DNA of 64,000 nt from Schistocerca nitens (Eukaryota; Arthropoda; Insecta; Orthoptera; Acrididae). Below, piece by piece: positions 21,111-31,160 of this stretch. The position numbers and the translations under genes were made by a program. The notes under the pieces were generated by a model that was given only the letters and a program-made list of their open reading frames with translations, had not been told where the DNA came from and did no database searches. Each line of letters opens with the position of its first letter. Position 1 is the stretch's first letter. The DNA lies in the NCBI RefSeq assembly GCF_023898315.1, contig NC_064625.1:102720269-102784268 (forward strand), in the 5' to 3' direction.

Positions 21111-21806
21111 AAACAGGACAGGACAGGCGTTCAATGAATTCGAAAGTAAAGTTCTATGTGCTGACTTGGCAGAAAATCCTAAGAAATTTTGGTCTTACGT
21201 CAACGCGGTAGGTGGATCGAAACAAAATGTCCAGACACTCTGTGACCAAAATGGTACTGAAACAGAGGATGATAGATTAAAGGCCGAAATACTATATGTC
21301 TTTTTCCAAAGCTGTTTCACAGAGGAAGACTGCACTGTAGTTCCTTCTCTAGATTGTTCCACAGAAGACAAAATAGTAGATATCGATATAGATGACAGTG
21401 TGATAGATAGGGTTGATAGAAGAGATAGAGACGATCCAACGGAGAGCAGCGTGCTTCGTTACAGGATCATTTACTAGTCGCGAAAGCGTTACAGAGATGA
21501 TAGATAAACTCCAGTGGAAGACTCTGCAAGAGAGACGTTCAGTAGCTCGGTACGGGCTTATGTTGAAGTTTCGAGAACATACCTCACCGAGGAGTCAAGC
21601 AGTATATTGCTTCCTCCTACGTCTATCTCGCGAAGAGACCATGAGGATAAAATCAGAGAGATCAGAACCCACACAGGGGCATACCAACAATCATTCATTC
21701 CACGAGCAATAAGAGACTGGATTCGAAGAGAACCGATAGAGGTACTCGAGGTACCCTCCACCACACACCGTCAGGTGGCTTGCGCGGTATGGATGTAGAT
21801 GTAGAC
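21110..21806 (+). mobile_element. LINE-A internally deleted derivative, inserted in opposite orientation
   Basis: + strand. 21127-21410 encodes the linker (FESKVLCADLAENPKKFWSY, FFQSCFTEEDCTVVP). Near 21415 it jumps to the C-terminal region (ETIQRRAACFVTGSFTSRES, LQWKTLQERRSVARYGLM) and ends ggatgtagatgtagac. The whole RT palm is missing. It belongs to another LINE-A subfamily than its host. Confidence 0.82.
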
Positions 21807-22616
21807 AGCATCTGGCTCAGCGACAGTGTCAGCCACAGACAGCACCTGGAACCTGTTTGTCCGACTAACTGGGCAGGCCTCACGTGCGGCCTCCTGGGAA
21901 GTCTTTCGCCGCCTGATACGTCCCAGGGCTACCTCCCACTCGACTGCAGGTGAGGGTTCAACCTCAGTGTGAGCAGTAACTGGGTTGGCCACTAGTGAGA
22001 CTCTATCGGAGTACTGGGACATACTGGACATCCGTTGGATCCCAATGGCAGGCCCACAACAGTGGTGCCCATCCACTGCAGCTTCAAGCTGTGTAACTGA
22101 AGTCATCACAGCCTGGAGCTGAGAGCGAAGTGTCGCCATCTGCACACAATAATCACAGCCCCTGTCCACACTAAAGAGGGTGCTAAACTAAACTATCCAG
22201 ATAAAAGGACTGTCGGCAAGTGCTGTGGAACTTTACTGTAGACACAGATGAAATCGCAGGAGCTCTGTCTAATAAATTAGATTAATATACAGAGATTCAG
22301 AGATACCGAGGCATTCAGGTGAAACTAGATAATTCGCCCCTGATTAGGGACTTGTAATATGTCACAAAATCGCTTTCCGACAGAAACGAAGATGCGAGAA
22401 CTGTGGGTATTAGATAGTAAATTAACATGCAGAATCAAGAAAGTATTCTATTAAAGCACACAGATGATATTACAAAATTCGCTCCTGGTTAAGAACTCGT
22501 AAAAGTCACAAAATCAGTTACTTGTTGCGGCGTCTGTCTCGGCCGTGCTGCTGCTGCTGATTGTTGGTTTATAGTTGCTTAGTTTTCAAGCACTGGCATT
22601 GTGATACTGTTCTTCA

Positions 22617-22700
22617 GTAAACGGGACCTGAGGATGGCGGTAATGTGCCACCGAAACTAGTTGTGTGATAGAATAAAGACATTCTCAAGATACAGCTGTG
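22617..22700 (+). repeat. Right member of the inverted repeat pair, hammerhead-like core
   Basis: acctgaggatggcggtaatg then tgccaccgaaactagttgtg. The order CTGAGGA (22628-22634), TGGC...GCCA pairing and GAAAC (22653-22657) resembles a hammerhead-ribozyme core of the kind found in Penelope-like elements. The inverted partner is at 17765-17835. Confidence 0.45.
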
Positions 22701-23208
22701 CTGGTACTTTTCCTCATATCATTGTAATTTCTATCACCTGTGCAGTTAGTCGTTAAAAGATCGCAACTATATATAAAAAGAAGGCTTGTAGCTTTATCCT
22801 GATATATCAGATGAACCCTGCAGGTCAATCTGTACATATTCAGTTCCGCCAATGGTTTGTGTATTAAATGATATCGGGACTTTCGATCTTCAGTTGGCGA
22901 GTTGCTGTATAATGCTGGTGATCGGAGCACGTCATTATTAACGCAACTCAGCAAAACAAGGTCAAGACAGCTTACGACCGATGAACGAGAAGGTTTGGCC
23001 GTCTTTAGCAATCCATGTGTCCAGAAAAGCTCCATTCAAGAATGTATAAACAAGTAACCCCCTGTGTGATGGTGCATGCACCAACCTGTTGGAACAACGA
23101 CCCCTGCTTGAAGTTACTCTTACTGAGGTGCAACATAAAGTTCCGAAGTATCCACATAAGAAGTACATGAGTTAAGCCACCATTTGCAACAAGCCGCATA
23201 CATGGTTG
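22701..23208 (-). other. Unassigned repeat-like stretch, possible Penelope-related sequence
   Basis: On the minus strand short frames read FYTFLNGAFLDTW-like and QGVTCLYILEWSF-like sequence. The neighbouring hammerhead-like motif suggests a Penelope-like relic, but I cannot identify an RT motif. Confidence 0.3.
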
Positions 23209-23210
23209 TA

Positions 23211-24501
23211 CGAAGGTAATCCCAAAAGTAAGGTCTCCTATTTTTATAAGTATATAGACTTGTTCATTTCTAAAATGGTTTACATCAGTTTACAGTTGGA
23301 AAATTTAGCTATTTTTCGACATAATCACCACTTCTGTCGATGCATTTTTGTAGACGCTGTGGCAGTTTTTGTATGCCCATGTCATACCAGCCCGCCGCCA
23401 TGCTGTTCAGAAAGTTTTCCTTCACCTCGTCGTCAGAGCTGAATCGCTTTCCGGCCAAATGTTCTTTTAACCTAGGGAACAGGTGCGCCAAGTCAGAACT
23501 ATAGGGTGGGTGGGTGATTATGTTCCACTGAAACTGTTTGCAGGAGAGCAACGGTTTGCTGAGTGATGTGTGGGCGAGCGTTGTCATGGAGAATGTGTAT
23601 GCCCTTGCTCAACATTCCTATTTTCCGGTTCTGAATTGCCGGTTTGAGTTTTTTCAGAGTCTCACAGTACCTGTCAGCGTTAATTGTGGTCCAAGTGGGC
23701 ATAAAGTCGACCAACAATACCCCTTTCCGATCCCAAAAAACGGTTGTCGTGACTTTACCGGTAGACTGTGTTTGTTTGAATTTCCGCTGCTTTGGCGAAG
23801 AAGGATGCCGCCCCTGGCCTGATTGTTGCTTGGTCTCAGGTGTAAAGTGGTATGCCCAGGTTTCGTCACCCGTGACAATTGAGTCCAGAAAGTTGTCTTG
23901 CTCGGCAGCAAGGCGGTGAAGAAATGCGCGGGAAGCATGAACTCGTTGCCACATGTGGTCCTCAGTCAGCATGCGTGGCACCCATCTTGCGCACACCTTC
24001 CGGCAGTTCAATTCTGTGAGCGGTGCTTCGGGAAACTTCAGGAACCGATTTGCAGAGATCATCCAGGGTGATACGCCGATCTTCACACATGCTTTGCTCT
24101 ACCTTGAACACTGTCTCTTCAGAAACTGGCGGTCTCCCGTTCCTTTGTTCGTCGTGAATTTCGGTCCGACCAGCTGCAAACTCTGTACACCACTTACGAA
24201 CATTTTCTCATCCATGCACGACTTACCACACACTTCCGTCAATTGGCGATGGGTTTCAATCGGCACAGTGCTCTTTGCATTCAAAAACCGAATAACTGCG
24301 CACAATTCGCACTTGGCGGTAACATCCAACGGAAGCTCCATTCTGAACGGCTGCCAGCCAAGACTGAGCGCCTCAGCGCGGCGTGCGCTTGTTTACACAC
24401 AGCGCGTGAAGGACTCTTCATAACAGTGTGACCAACTGCCACACAGACAGAGTTCTGTACTTATAAAAAAAGAGGAGACCTTACTTTTGGAACTACCCTC
24501 G
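23211..24501 (-). mobile_element. Mariner element (GETW-type), minus strand
   Basis: TIRs CGAAGGTAATCCCAAAAGTA and inverse CGAGGGTAGTTCCAAAAGTA, TSD TA (23209-23210, 24502-24503). 1291 bp with a broken transposase. Confidence 0.92.
23309..24341 (-). pseudogene. Mariner transposase, inactivated
   Basis: Starts MELPLDVTAKCELCAVIRFL at 24341. After frameshifts it continues VCARWVPRMLTEDH, SIVTGDETWAYHF (first Asp), TTVFWDRKGVLLVDFM, GIHILHDNARPHITQQ (second Asp). The block that should read SPDLAPSDFHLF is shortened to SSDLAHLF, so the third Asp is deleted. The end is CIDRSGDYVEK. Confidence 0.9.
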
Positions 24502-24503
24502 TA

Positions 24504-25863
24504 GCGTAGTTCTTTAGATAAAATTTTCTGTTAGCAAGGAATAACTTTGAGCTCACCCTGCACATAAATATTTTTTTTATGAAAGGGTCACTGTCTTTCC
24601 ATAAGGCAAAATACCTGAAGCGTAAAAATTGAAAGCGCTGTTAATAAAACTTCTCTATTTGAACTAGACTGAACTGCATGTGACTGCTTTAGTCTTTAAT
24701 AAAACTTGCATCTAACTGCGTATTTAACTGAACTGAACTTTATCTGACTGCATGAAAATATTGTTGGAAAATTAATACTCAAAATACACATCTGACTGCA
24801 TGAAAGTTTAGTGGTAAAATTAATGAAAGTCACCAACCTGCATCTGACTGCGTCTGTGGACTTAGCTCGTGCACTCCTTCCCGTTTAGCCGATAATAAAA
24901 CATATATGCAACTCCGCCGTAGTGCAATGGCATAAAATTGTCATTCTAGATAACTTTACTCATTTTGGCCCTGTTTGTTACTTAATAAAAATTCTGTCCT
25001 GAATAATTTGCCAACTGTGCAATGGCATATAGATTATTTTACTCTTATAAATGAAATTATTAGCTTTACTCGTGGGAACTTGATTTTAATGTACCTTTTG
25101 CTTCAATGCAAGCACAGGATGCGGATAACGGCATAAGGTGTGAGATGAAACTCTAATTTTATCTAAAAAATATTTATTGTTCAAACTTTTAAGGCAAATG
25201 TAAAAAGCTAAAAAAAACTTCTATAGCATGGATTTACGAGAAAGTTTCACAAAACGCTTATTGCATCAACAATGGGATTTCTATCTAGCTTTTAGACATT
25301 ATTTAACCAAAGAAAACCTATTTTATTAATTATTCTTTCTAGTTTCCCCAGGTATGTGCCGAGTTTCGCTCAATATATAGCTTATTATGTGCGTAGCGCC
25401 AATTCTTACTTTGATGCTGTCACGGCCCGGCTGCCTCCTGCAGGCATCTAGCTCTGACTCAAAACATGTCTGCTGTCTCTGCGCATCTCCTCACCACTAC
25501 TCAAACTTTTACCGCGTCCACCTAGCTCTGTTAGCTGTCAAAGATCTTACTACTCGAAGATGTACTCCTCGTCCAACCTTGCGGTTGGGAACTATCGACA
25601 TTTTTCACTGGCTCTATCCTGATCGAATCTCAGCACATACCTTTCAAAGTTAATGTTTTTTTTTATTGTCGGTTTTCTGATTGCTGTGTCAAACATTGGA
25701 TTTTTATACACACCTTGTTTGGAAAATATTACGTTTTGTGAGCAGAATATTAATCCTCATTCTGCACATGGCGTCTGTTCTGGAGCCAAATACCTTTGGG
25801 TTGGAACAGTCCCTTCTCACGACTCGCTGGGAAGTTGTTGTCAAGTGTGGTCGTGTGCCGTAG
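24504..25863. other. Intron before exon b; short imperfect repeats
   Basis: AT-rich. 24680-24860 holds five or so degenerate copies of catctgactgcatgaaa at uneven spacing. 25380-25620 is GC-richer with no recognised content. No coding signal. Confidence 0.5.
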
Positions 25864-26000
25864 GTGACGCTGTCCATCTCGATCCTGATTAGCCTGCACG
25901 TGTTCTTCCTGCTGGTGGTCGAGATCATCCCGCCCACGTCGCTGGTGGTGCCGCTACTCGGCAAGTACCTCATCTTCGCCATGATCCTCGTCTCCATCAG
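25864..26000 (+). CDS. nAChRα1-like: nAChR alpha exon b: M2, M2-M3 linker, first half of M3
   Basis: It starts right after gtgccgtag and ends at ccatcag|gtgggt. 45 codons plus two bases are encoded: VTLSISILISLHVFFLL (M2, pore-lining), VEIIPPTSLVVPLLGKYL (M2-M3 linker, which couples binding to gating) and IFAMILVSI (start of M3). The residual AG joins the C of exon c to make Ser. The stretch before the acceptor has few pyrimidines, but the exact frame and protein match make the site convincing. With no splicing at the donor, the reading frame stays open through the intron into a mariner transposase (see findings). Confidence 0.94.
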
Positions 26001-26062
26001 GTGGGTACGCCGCGCGCGCTTGCTTACTTTGCCCGACGGTTTGGGCGCACCAACACCATGCA

Positions 26063-27354
26063 CGAGGGTCACTCCAAATGAAATGCACACTATTTTTGTA
26101 AAAATACAGTTTTCAGTCTGCATGTGTGACAATTTGACAGTGTGTAGATACATCCTTCCCGCGCCGTCACAGCATGTCTTCAAGATGGCTGTTACACTTG
26201 ACGTTCGTCAGATGCAACGAGCTGTCATAGAATTCCTGTGCTGTGAAAACGAGACAGTGGGAAACATCCACAAGAGGTTGAAAAAGGTGTACGGAGATGC
26301 TGCTGTCGATCGCAGTACATTTAGTCAGTGGGCAAGCAGGCTACGTGATGAAAGCGGGCACGGCAGTATTGAGGATTGTCCTCGCAGCGGCAGGCCTCGT
26401 ACTGCACACACTCCAGGCAATGTGCAGAGAGTTAAGGAATTGGTGACTGCTGACAGACGCATCACAGCGAACGAATTGCCATGCAACGTTGGGATAGGGG
26501 AAGGAAGTGTCTGTAGGATACTGAAAGTGTTGGCGTTAAAAAAGGTTTGTGCCAGGTGGGTTCCCAGGGTGTTGACAGTGGCTCACAAAGAAACAAGAAA
26601 AACGGTATGCAGTGAACTTTTGGAACAGTACGAGAATGGTGGAGATGAATTTCTTCGAAGAATTGTGACAGATTATGAAACATGGCTCCATCAATTTTCA
26701 CAAGAGACAATGGAATGCCATCATGCAAATTCACCGAAGAAAAAAAAATTCAAAACCACACCTTCTGCTGGAAGAGTTATGGCTACGGTGTTTTTCGATT
26801 CTGAAGGACTTTTGTTTGCGGACATCATGCCAAGTGGAGCCGCCATAAATTCTGATGCATATGTGAAGACACTGACGAAACTCCAAGCTCGAAGCTCGAC
26901 TGAGTCGTGTTTGACCACATCGGTAAAAGCAGGATGGTTTGCTGTTTCACGAAAATGTACGGCCACATGTCAGTCAAAAAACCATGGAAGCGATCACAAA
27001 ACTCGGATGGACAACACTGAAACACCCGCCTTACAGTCCTGACCTGGCTCCATATGACTATCATCTCTTTGGGAAATTGAAAGACTCTCTTCGTGGAACA
27101 AGGTTTGAAGATGACGACTCCCTTGAGCACGCTGCCAAACAGTGACTCCAACAGGTTGGTCCAGAATACTACCGTTTGGGTATACAGGCGCTGGTTCCAA
27201 GATGGCGTAAGGCAGTTGAGAGGAATGGAAATTATGTGGAGAAATGAAAATATTGTTCCTAAAGGACATATCTACACTGGAAAACTTTCAAACACGTAGA
27301 ATAAAAGGTGGATTTTAAAAAAAATAGTGTGCATTTGTTATGGAATGACCCTCG
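26063..27354 (+). mobile_element. Mariner element 62 bp downstream of exon b
   Basis: TIRs CGAGGGTCACTCCAAATGAA and inverse CGAGGGTCATTCCATAACAA. TA follows the right end; CA precedes the left end, probably a decayed TA. 1292 bp, sense to the host gene. Confidence 0.9.
26185..27250 (+). pseudogene. Mariner transposase, catalytic residues lost
   Basis: MAVTLDVRQMQRAVIEFLCC begins at 26185. The HTH region contains GNIHKRLKKVYGDAAVDRST, then GRPRTAHTPGNVQRVKEL and ITANELPCNVGIGEGSVCRI. WVPRVLT marks the linker. The block that is normally TGDETW reads TDYETW, so the first Asp is Tyr. The block normally HDNARPH reads HENVRPH. The third, SPDLAPYDYHLF, is intact. One frameshift lies near 26920. The end is AVERNGNYVEK. 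It is inactive as an enzyme, although the DNA-binding part is open. Confidence 0.9.
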
Positions 27355-27661
27355 TAGCTGAGTTGCTGACAGCAGCTCTCTCTTCATGTTGATGGTGCGC
27401 CACAAATCACAGCCCTTGAGACGTTTCGCTGAGCACAGTCCAACCAGTGCACCGCCTTGTTCTTTCTGCCATCTGGTGTCTGATCCTCTTGCTCTTTCCA
27501 GTCAACACCCATCCGCATCCTGACACACCCCGTGTAGTGACACATCCGCATTGGTCCAAATCTATCCAATCTCTCTTCCCACCCTTGCCACAGTTCCCTG
27601 AGCTGACCTTCATGCAGAACCATGTCCACTTCGTATCAGCCAGAAGAAAAATCATCACCTC
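27355..27661. other. Intron, nothing recognised
   Basis: No feature recognised. Confidence 0.4.
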
Positions 27662-27858
27662 CAGCCAGGTGGTGTGGCCGATCGGTTCTAGGCGCTTCAG
27701 TCTGGAAGCGCGCGACTGCTACGGTGACAGGTTCGAATGCTGCCTCGGGCATGGATGTGTGTGATGTCCTTAGGTTAGTTAGGTTTACATAGTTCTAAGT
27801 TCTAGGGGTCTGATGTCCTAAGATGTTAAGTGCTCAGAGCCATTTGAACCATTTGAAC
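27662..27858 (+). mobile_element. SINE-A copy (first of an inverted pair)
   Basis: Head cagccaggtggtgtggccga, B box gacaggttcgaatgctgcc, tail ending gccatttgaaccatttgaac. Plus orientation, and it abuts the next copy tail to tail. Confidence 0.92.
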
Positions 27859-27990
27859 GGACTTAACTTCTGAGGTCATCAGGCCCCTAGAACACAGAAC
27901 TACTTAAACCTAACTAACCTAAGGACATCACACACATCCATGCCCGAGGCTGGATTCGAACTTCCGACCGTAACGGTCGCGTGGTTCCAG
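27859..27990 (-). mobile_element. SINE-A copy (second of an inverted pair)
   Basis: Minus orientation from ggacttaacttctgaggtca to cgcgtggttccag. The head end is truncated. With the preceding copy it forms a potential RNA hairpin of about 130 bp. Confidence 0.9.
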
Positions 27991-28099
27991 AAAACTTCAC
28001 AGGTTGAGAGATATGACATACCAAACTCATGCTCAGAAAGAACTAAACACCTTGAATGACTAGACATAGGACGTTCGTATTCACAGGACATGTACATTG

Positions 28100-29180
28100 C
28101 TACATTCTGCAGAAATAATTAGCATTTCAGTCACCTCGGTTCAGCATTTGTTCTGTTGCCTAGTAGACACAGCGTCTGCCATGGACCCTGATAAGCTGCT
28201 CCATGCGTGATGGCACGACGCGTATAAGGCGCGAACGGCGTCCTGTGGTATAGCCATCCATGGTGCATTCACCTGGTTCCAAAGTACATCTGTAGTGACT
28301 GGCACTGGTCTGGTGATCTGGCTGGCCAGTGCAAAAGGCTGCCATCTAGTGTCACCAACACACAACAACAAGTGGTCATGCATTGTCATGCTGGAAAGTG
28401 GCGGCTGGGGTGTTGCGCAGAAAGGGTACGGCTACGGGTCGCAGGATGTCATACATGTAGATCACTCAGGTTACAGTGCCCTGCACACGCAAGAGCTGTG
28501 AATTTGTGGTTGTATCCAATAACACGTCATACCATATGGCCTAAAGTTGGCACTGTATGTGGCGAGCCGAAATGCGGCCATCATTTTCAAAAAAAACAGA
28601 ACGTGGATTCGTCGGAAAACATTAACTGATGCCATACCTGTCCCCCTGTCATTGTTCCACACACCATTGTGCTCCAGCATGTTTCTGCACATTCGTCAAA
28701 GGTAAATGGAGAAGTGGTCGAAGAGCACGTAACCCATGCCTTAATAAACGGCGACATACTGTCATCCTCTGATAGAGTACGACATGTCCCACTGTTCGGC
28801 CAGAGCCGAGGGGGACGTAGATCGTCCTGCAAAGCCGTTCGGATGAGGTGTCGATCTCGAGGAGTGGTCTGTGTGGTGAGACCTGACCCATCTCGTCGTG
28901 TTCTACGACCTTCCATGAACGGTTCTCCACACACCCATTGCACTGCCGAAACACTTTGTCCCAGCAGTTCCCCAGGTGGATGCATCACATTCTCTCATGC
29001 CAATAATGAGACCTCTTTCAAACTAACTTATTTAACGTTACGGTTCGCGCATACGTCTGCGAGACATCCTGCACGTCTGCTAAGTCACGCTGATCCGTTA
29101 CGTTCGATTTATGGCGACAACGACAGCCGCAGGCACTTTTTACCGGTGGGACGTGTTGCCCCGCAATATCGATGTTGACC
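28100..29180 (-). pseudogene. Degenerate Tc1-like transposase relic
   Basis: On the minus strand, 28988-28590 gives fragments with RDRHLIRTALQDDLRPP and HQLMFSDESTFCFF (first Asp block), and 28389-28141 gives WNQVNAPWMAIPQDAVRALY, the usual Tc1 C-terminal helix. The frames are scrambled. The left end (tctgcagaaataattagcat) is family-like, but TIRs could not be paired with confidence. Confidence 0.7.
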
Positions 29181-29219
29181 TTGAATCAGCGGGCCGGCGT
29201 GGTTCAAATGGTAATAATT

Positions 29220-30390
29220 TCTTCAGAAGATACTAATGTACTCGTCCTGTGAACATGAACGTGTTATCTCTAGCTCTGTTTTTTTTTTTTCAGAACATGA
29301 GTGTATTTCAGCCATAAAGCCATCGTATCGTCTCCTGAGGCAAATAGGCACGCTACTGTTGTAACTCTTCCTTGATATCCAGGGTACTGACTCTAAGACG
29401 TTCACGTCAGTGCTGTTGTGCACATATTTTGTTGGAGACGTATGCTGGCCATAAGAGTACCTGATCATCACGCCGTTAATTCATAGAGATGTATGATATT
29501 TTTGGCGAGAGTTGTCATGTTGAAAACTGGCACCACAATAGTGTCGCATGAGAGGTAACACACAGCATGTCCGTGACGTACCATTGTGCTGTCAGAGGCG
29601 GCCTTGGTGGCCAAGCGGTTCTAGGCGCTACAGTCTGGAACCGCGCGACCACTACGGTCTCAGGTTCGAAGCCTGCCTCGGGCATGGATGTTTGTGATGT
29701 CGTTGGGTTTAAGTAGTTCTAAGTTCTAGGGGACTGATGACCTCAGAAGTTAAGTCCCATAGTGCTCATAGCCATTTGAACCATTTTTTGTGCTGTCAGA
29801 GTTCCCTCTAATAATACTAGATATCACCTGAAGTCATAGCTGATGTCACTTTCCACCGTGATCCCACGAGTAACATCGCTGCCCCTCTCCAAAGTATTGT
29901 TAGTAGGATGGCATCTCTCCCAAGGTCGCCGCAATGATTGTCATCCGGGGTAGTGCAGAGCTTCGATTCATCGCTGAACACGATGCAACGCCATTCATCG
30001 GTGGCTGTGCTTCCCTGTCCCAGTACCACTCAAGATGCTGCCATTCGTGTTGTGGCGTTAGCGCCAGCCTACGCGCTGGACGGGAATTGCCCAGTCCACA
30101 TCCTGCTAGTCTCCGACCAGTTGTGTGGAACGATGCAGGCTAGATTAGGGAGTCCATTACTTGTTCTCGGGGGGCAGGTGCAAATGTGAAGGGGTCAGCT
30201 TGTGGGCACAATATGGCGATCCTCCGTTCTGTTGGACAGACCAAAATATTAGGCATACCCTCACATATCCATTAAGTCCAACATCGGGCCACTGCGACAT
30301 TCGAATGCCCCATGGTGCAAATATTTCACGATACCATCAGTCGGTGAAATGGAGACCCACTATAAGGAAGCTCGCTTAAAATTGTCATGT
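29220..30390 (-). pseudogene. Second Tc1-like relic, split by SINE-A
   Basis: 30029-29820 reads DEWRCIVFSDESKLC (catalytic block). 29420-29300 reads a YLPQETIRWL-type C-terminal motif. The SINE-A at 29598-29787 lies between them. It is highly degraded and the ends are not defined. Confidence 0.6.
29598..29787 (+). mobile_element. SINE-A copy nested in Tc1 relic
   Basis: gcggccttggtggccaagcg to gaaccatttt. TSD ttgtgctgtcagag (29584-29597 and 29788-29801). Confidence 0.95.
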
Positions 30391-30418
30391 GCTGATAAGG
30401 CTGCCTCGTACGAGTACG

Positions 30419-30615
30419 AATGGTTCAAATGGCTCTGAGCACTATGGGACTTAACTACTGTGGTCATCAGTCCCCTAGAACTTAGAACTACTTAAACCTA
30501 ACTAACCTAAGGACATCACACACATCCATGCCCGAGGCAGGATTCGAACCTGCGACCGTAGCAGTCGCGCGGTGCCGGACTGCGCGCCTAGAACCGCTAG
30601 ACCACCGCGGCCGGC
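30419..30615 (-). mobile_element. SINE-A copy
   Basis: Complete minus-strand copy. TSD cgtacgagtacg (30407-30418 and 30616-30627). Confidence 0.95.
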
Positions 30616-30949
30616 CGTACGAGTACGCCACATTTCTTTATCCTACATAGTGATCACAGAACGCTGCTCATACCGCTTATGTATCCTACCCGTCCTGGTA
30701 ACACTAATGAACTCTGAAATGAAAATCAAACACTTCCAGCCGTCACTTTCGCGTTTAATTTATTTACGCATCAAATTTCGATGTTCCATTACACAATCTT
30801 GCCAATCCTTGACCAACGTAAACTGAGAGGGACCCAGTCTGGTGTGCAGTCAGAACAGGAGCCAATATTACACAACTAGAGTCTGCAGATCTCTCTGGTT
30901 TACATGACGTTATCTCTATCATCCCACCGTCCCAAACTGACTCCGTAAA

Positions 30950-31160
30950 AAAAAATTAAATATTAATTTTAAATTAACAGCAGCCTCACTTGCAGTGTTT
31001 ACTTAGATTTACCTAGGTTTCAGTTGGGATAACCCAACCTTCTTCAGAATAGAAGGAACTACGATTTGTCCTTTTATTCTGAAGAAGGTTGGGTTATCCC
31101 AACTGAAACCAAGGTAAATCTAGGTAAACATTGGAACTGGGGCTGTTGTTAATTAAAAAT
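30950..31160. repeat. Foldback element with hammerhead-like cores on both strands
   Basis: About 200 bp, nearly perfect inverted repeat: taatttttaattaac ends, then gtttacctagatttacc and gttgggataacccaacc arms, centre near 31060. Each arm holds CTGAAGA, a GTTGGG/CCCAAC hairpin and GAAAC (31079-31110 on +; 31016-31047 on -). Confidence 0.8.

Larger units (their letters stand above)
20490..22169 (-). pseudogene. LINE-A ORF1 relic with esterase-like motifs
   Basis: The N-terminal piece at 22169-21810 reads CDYCVQMATLRSQLQAVMTS followed by VTQLEAAVDGHHC, a short coiled-coil-like start, then EWEVALGRIRRRK and NRFQVLSVADTV. After the insert, 21134-20880 and 20870-20522 give SVHSECIPGGLIPDV, VVAHVGTNDV, GCRFLDLRQRVVGFW and SGVHYTQEAATRVA. 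GTND and the D/G-V-H block are the oxyanion and catalytic regions of SGNH-type esterases found in ORF1 of CR1-group LINEs. Calling it an esterase is by family knowledge. Confidence 0.7.
17936..22560 (-). mobile_element. LINE-A copy 2, near full length, minus strand
   Basis: The 3' end with the inverted TAGATG tail is at 17936 and the 5' leader runs to about 22560. In order from the right: leader, ORF1, ORF2 endonuclease (internally deleted), linker, RT, 3' UTR. A + strand LINE-A derivative (about 21110-21806) lies within ORF1. All frames are broken. It is the longest LINE in the window. Confidence 0.85.

Noticed and set aside
24680..24860. Minisatellite array
   Set aside because: The catctgactgc words are too irregular in spacing and sequence to call an array.
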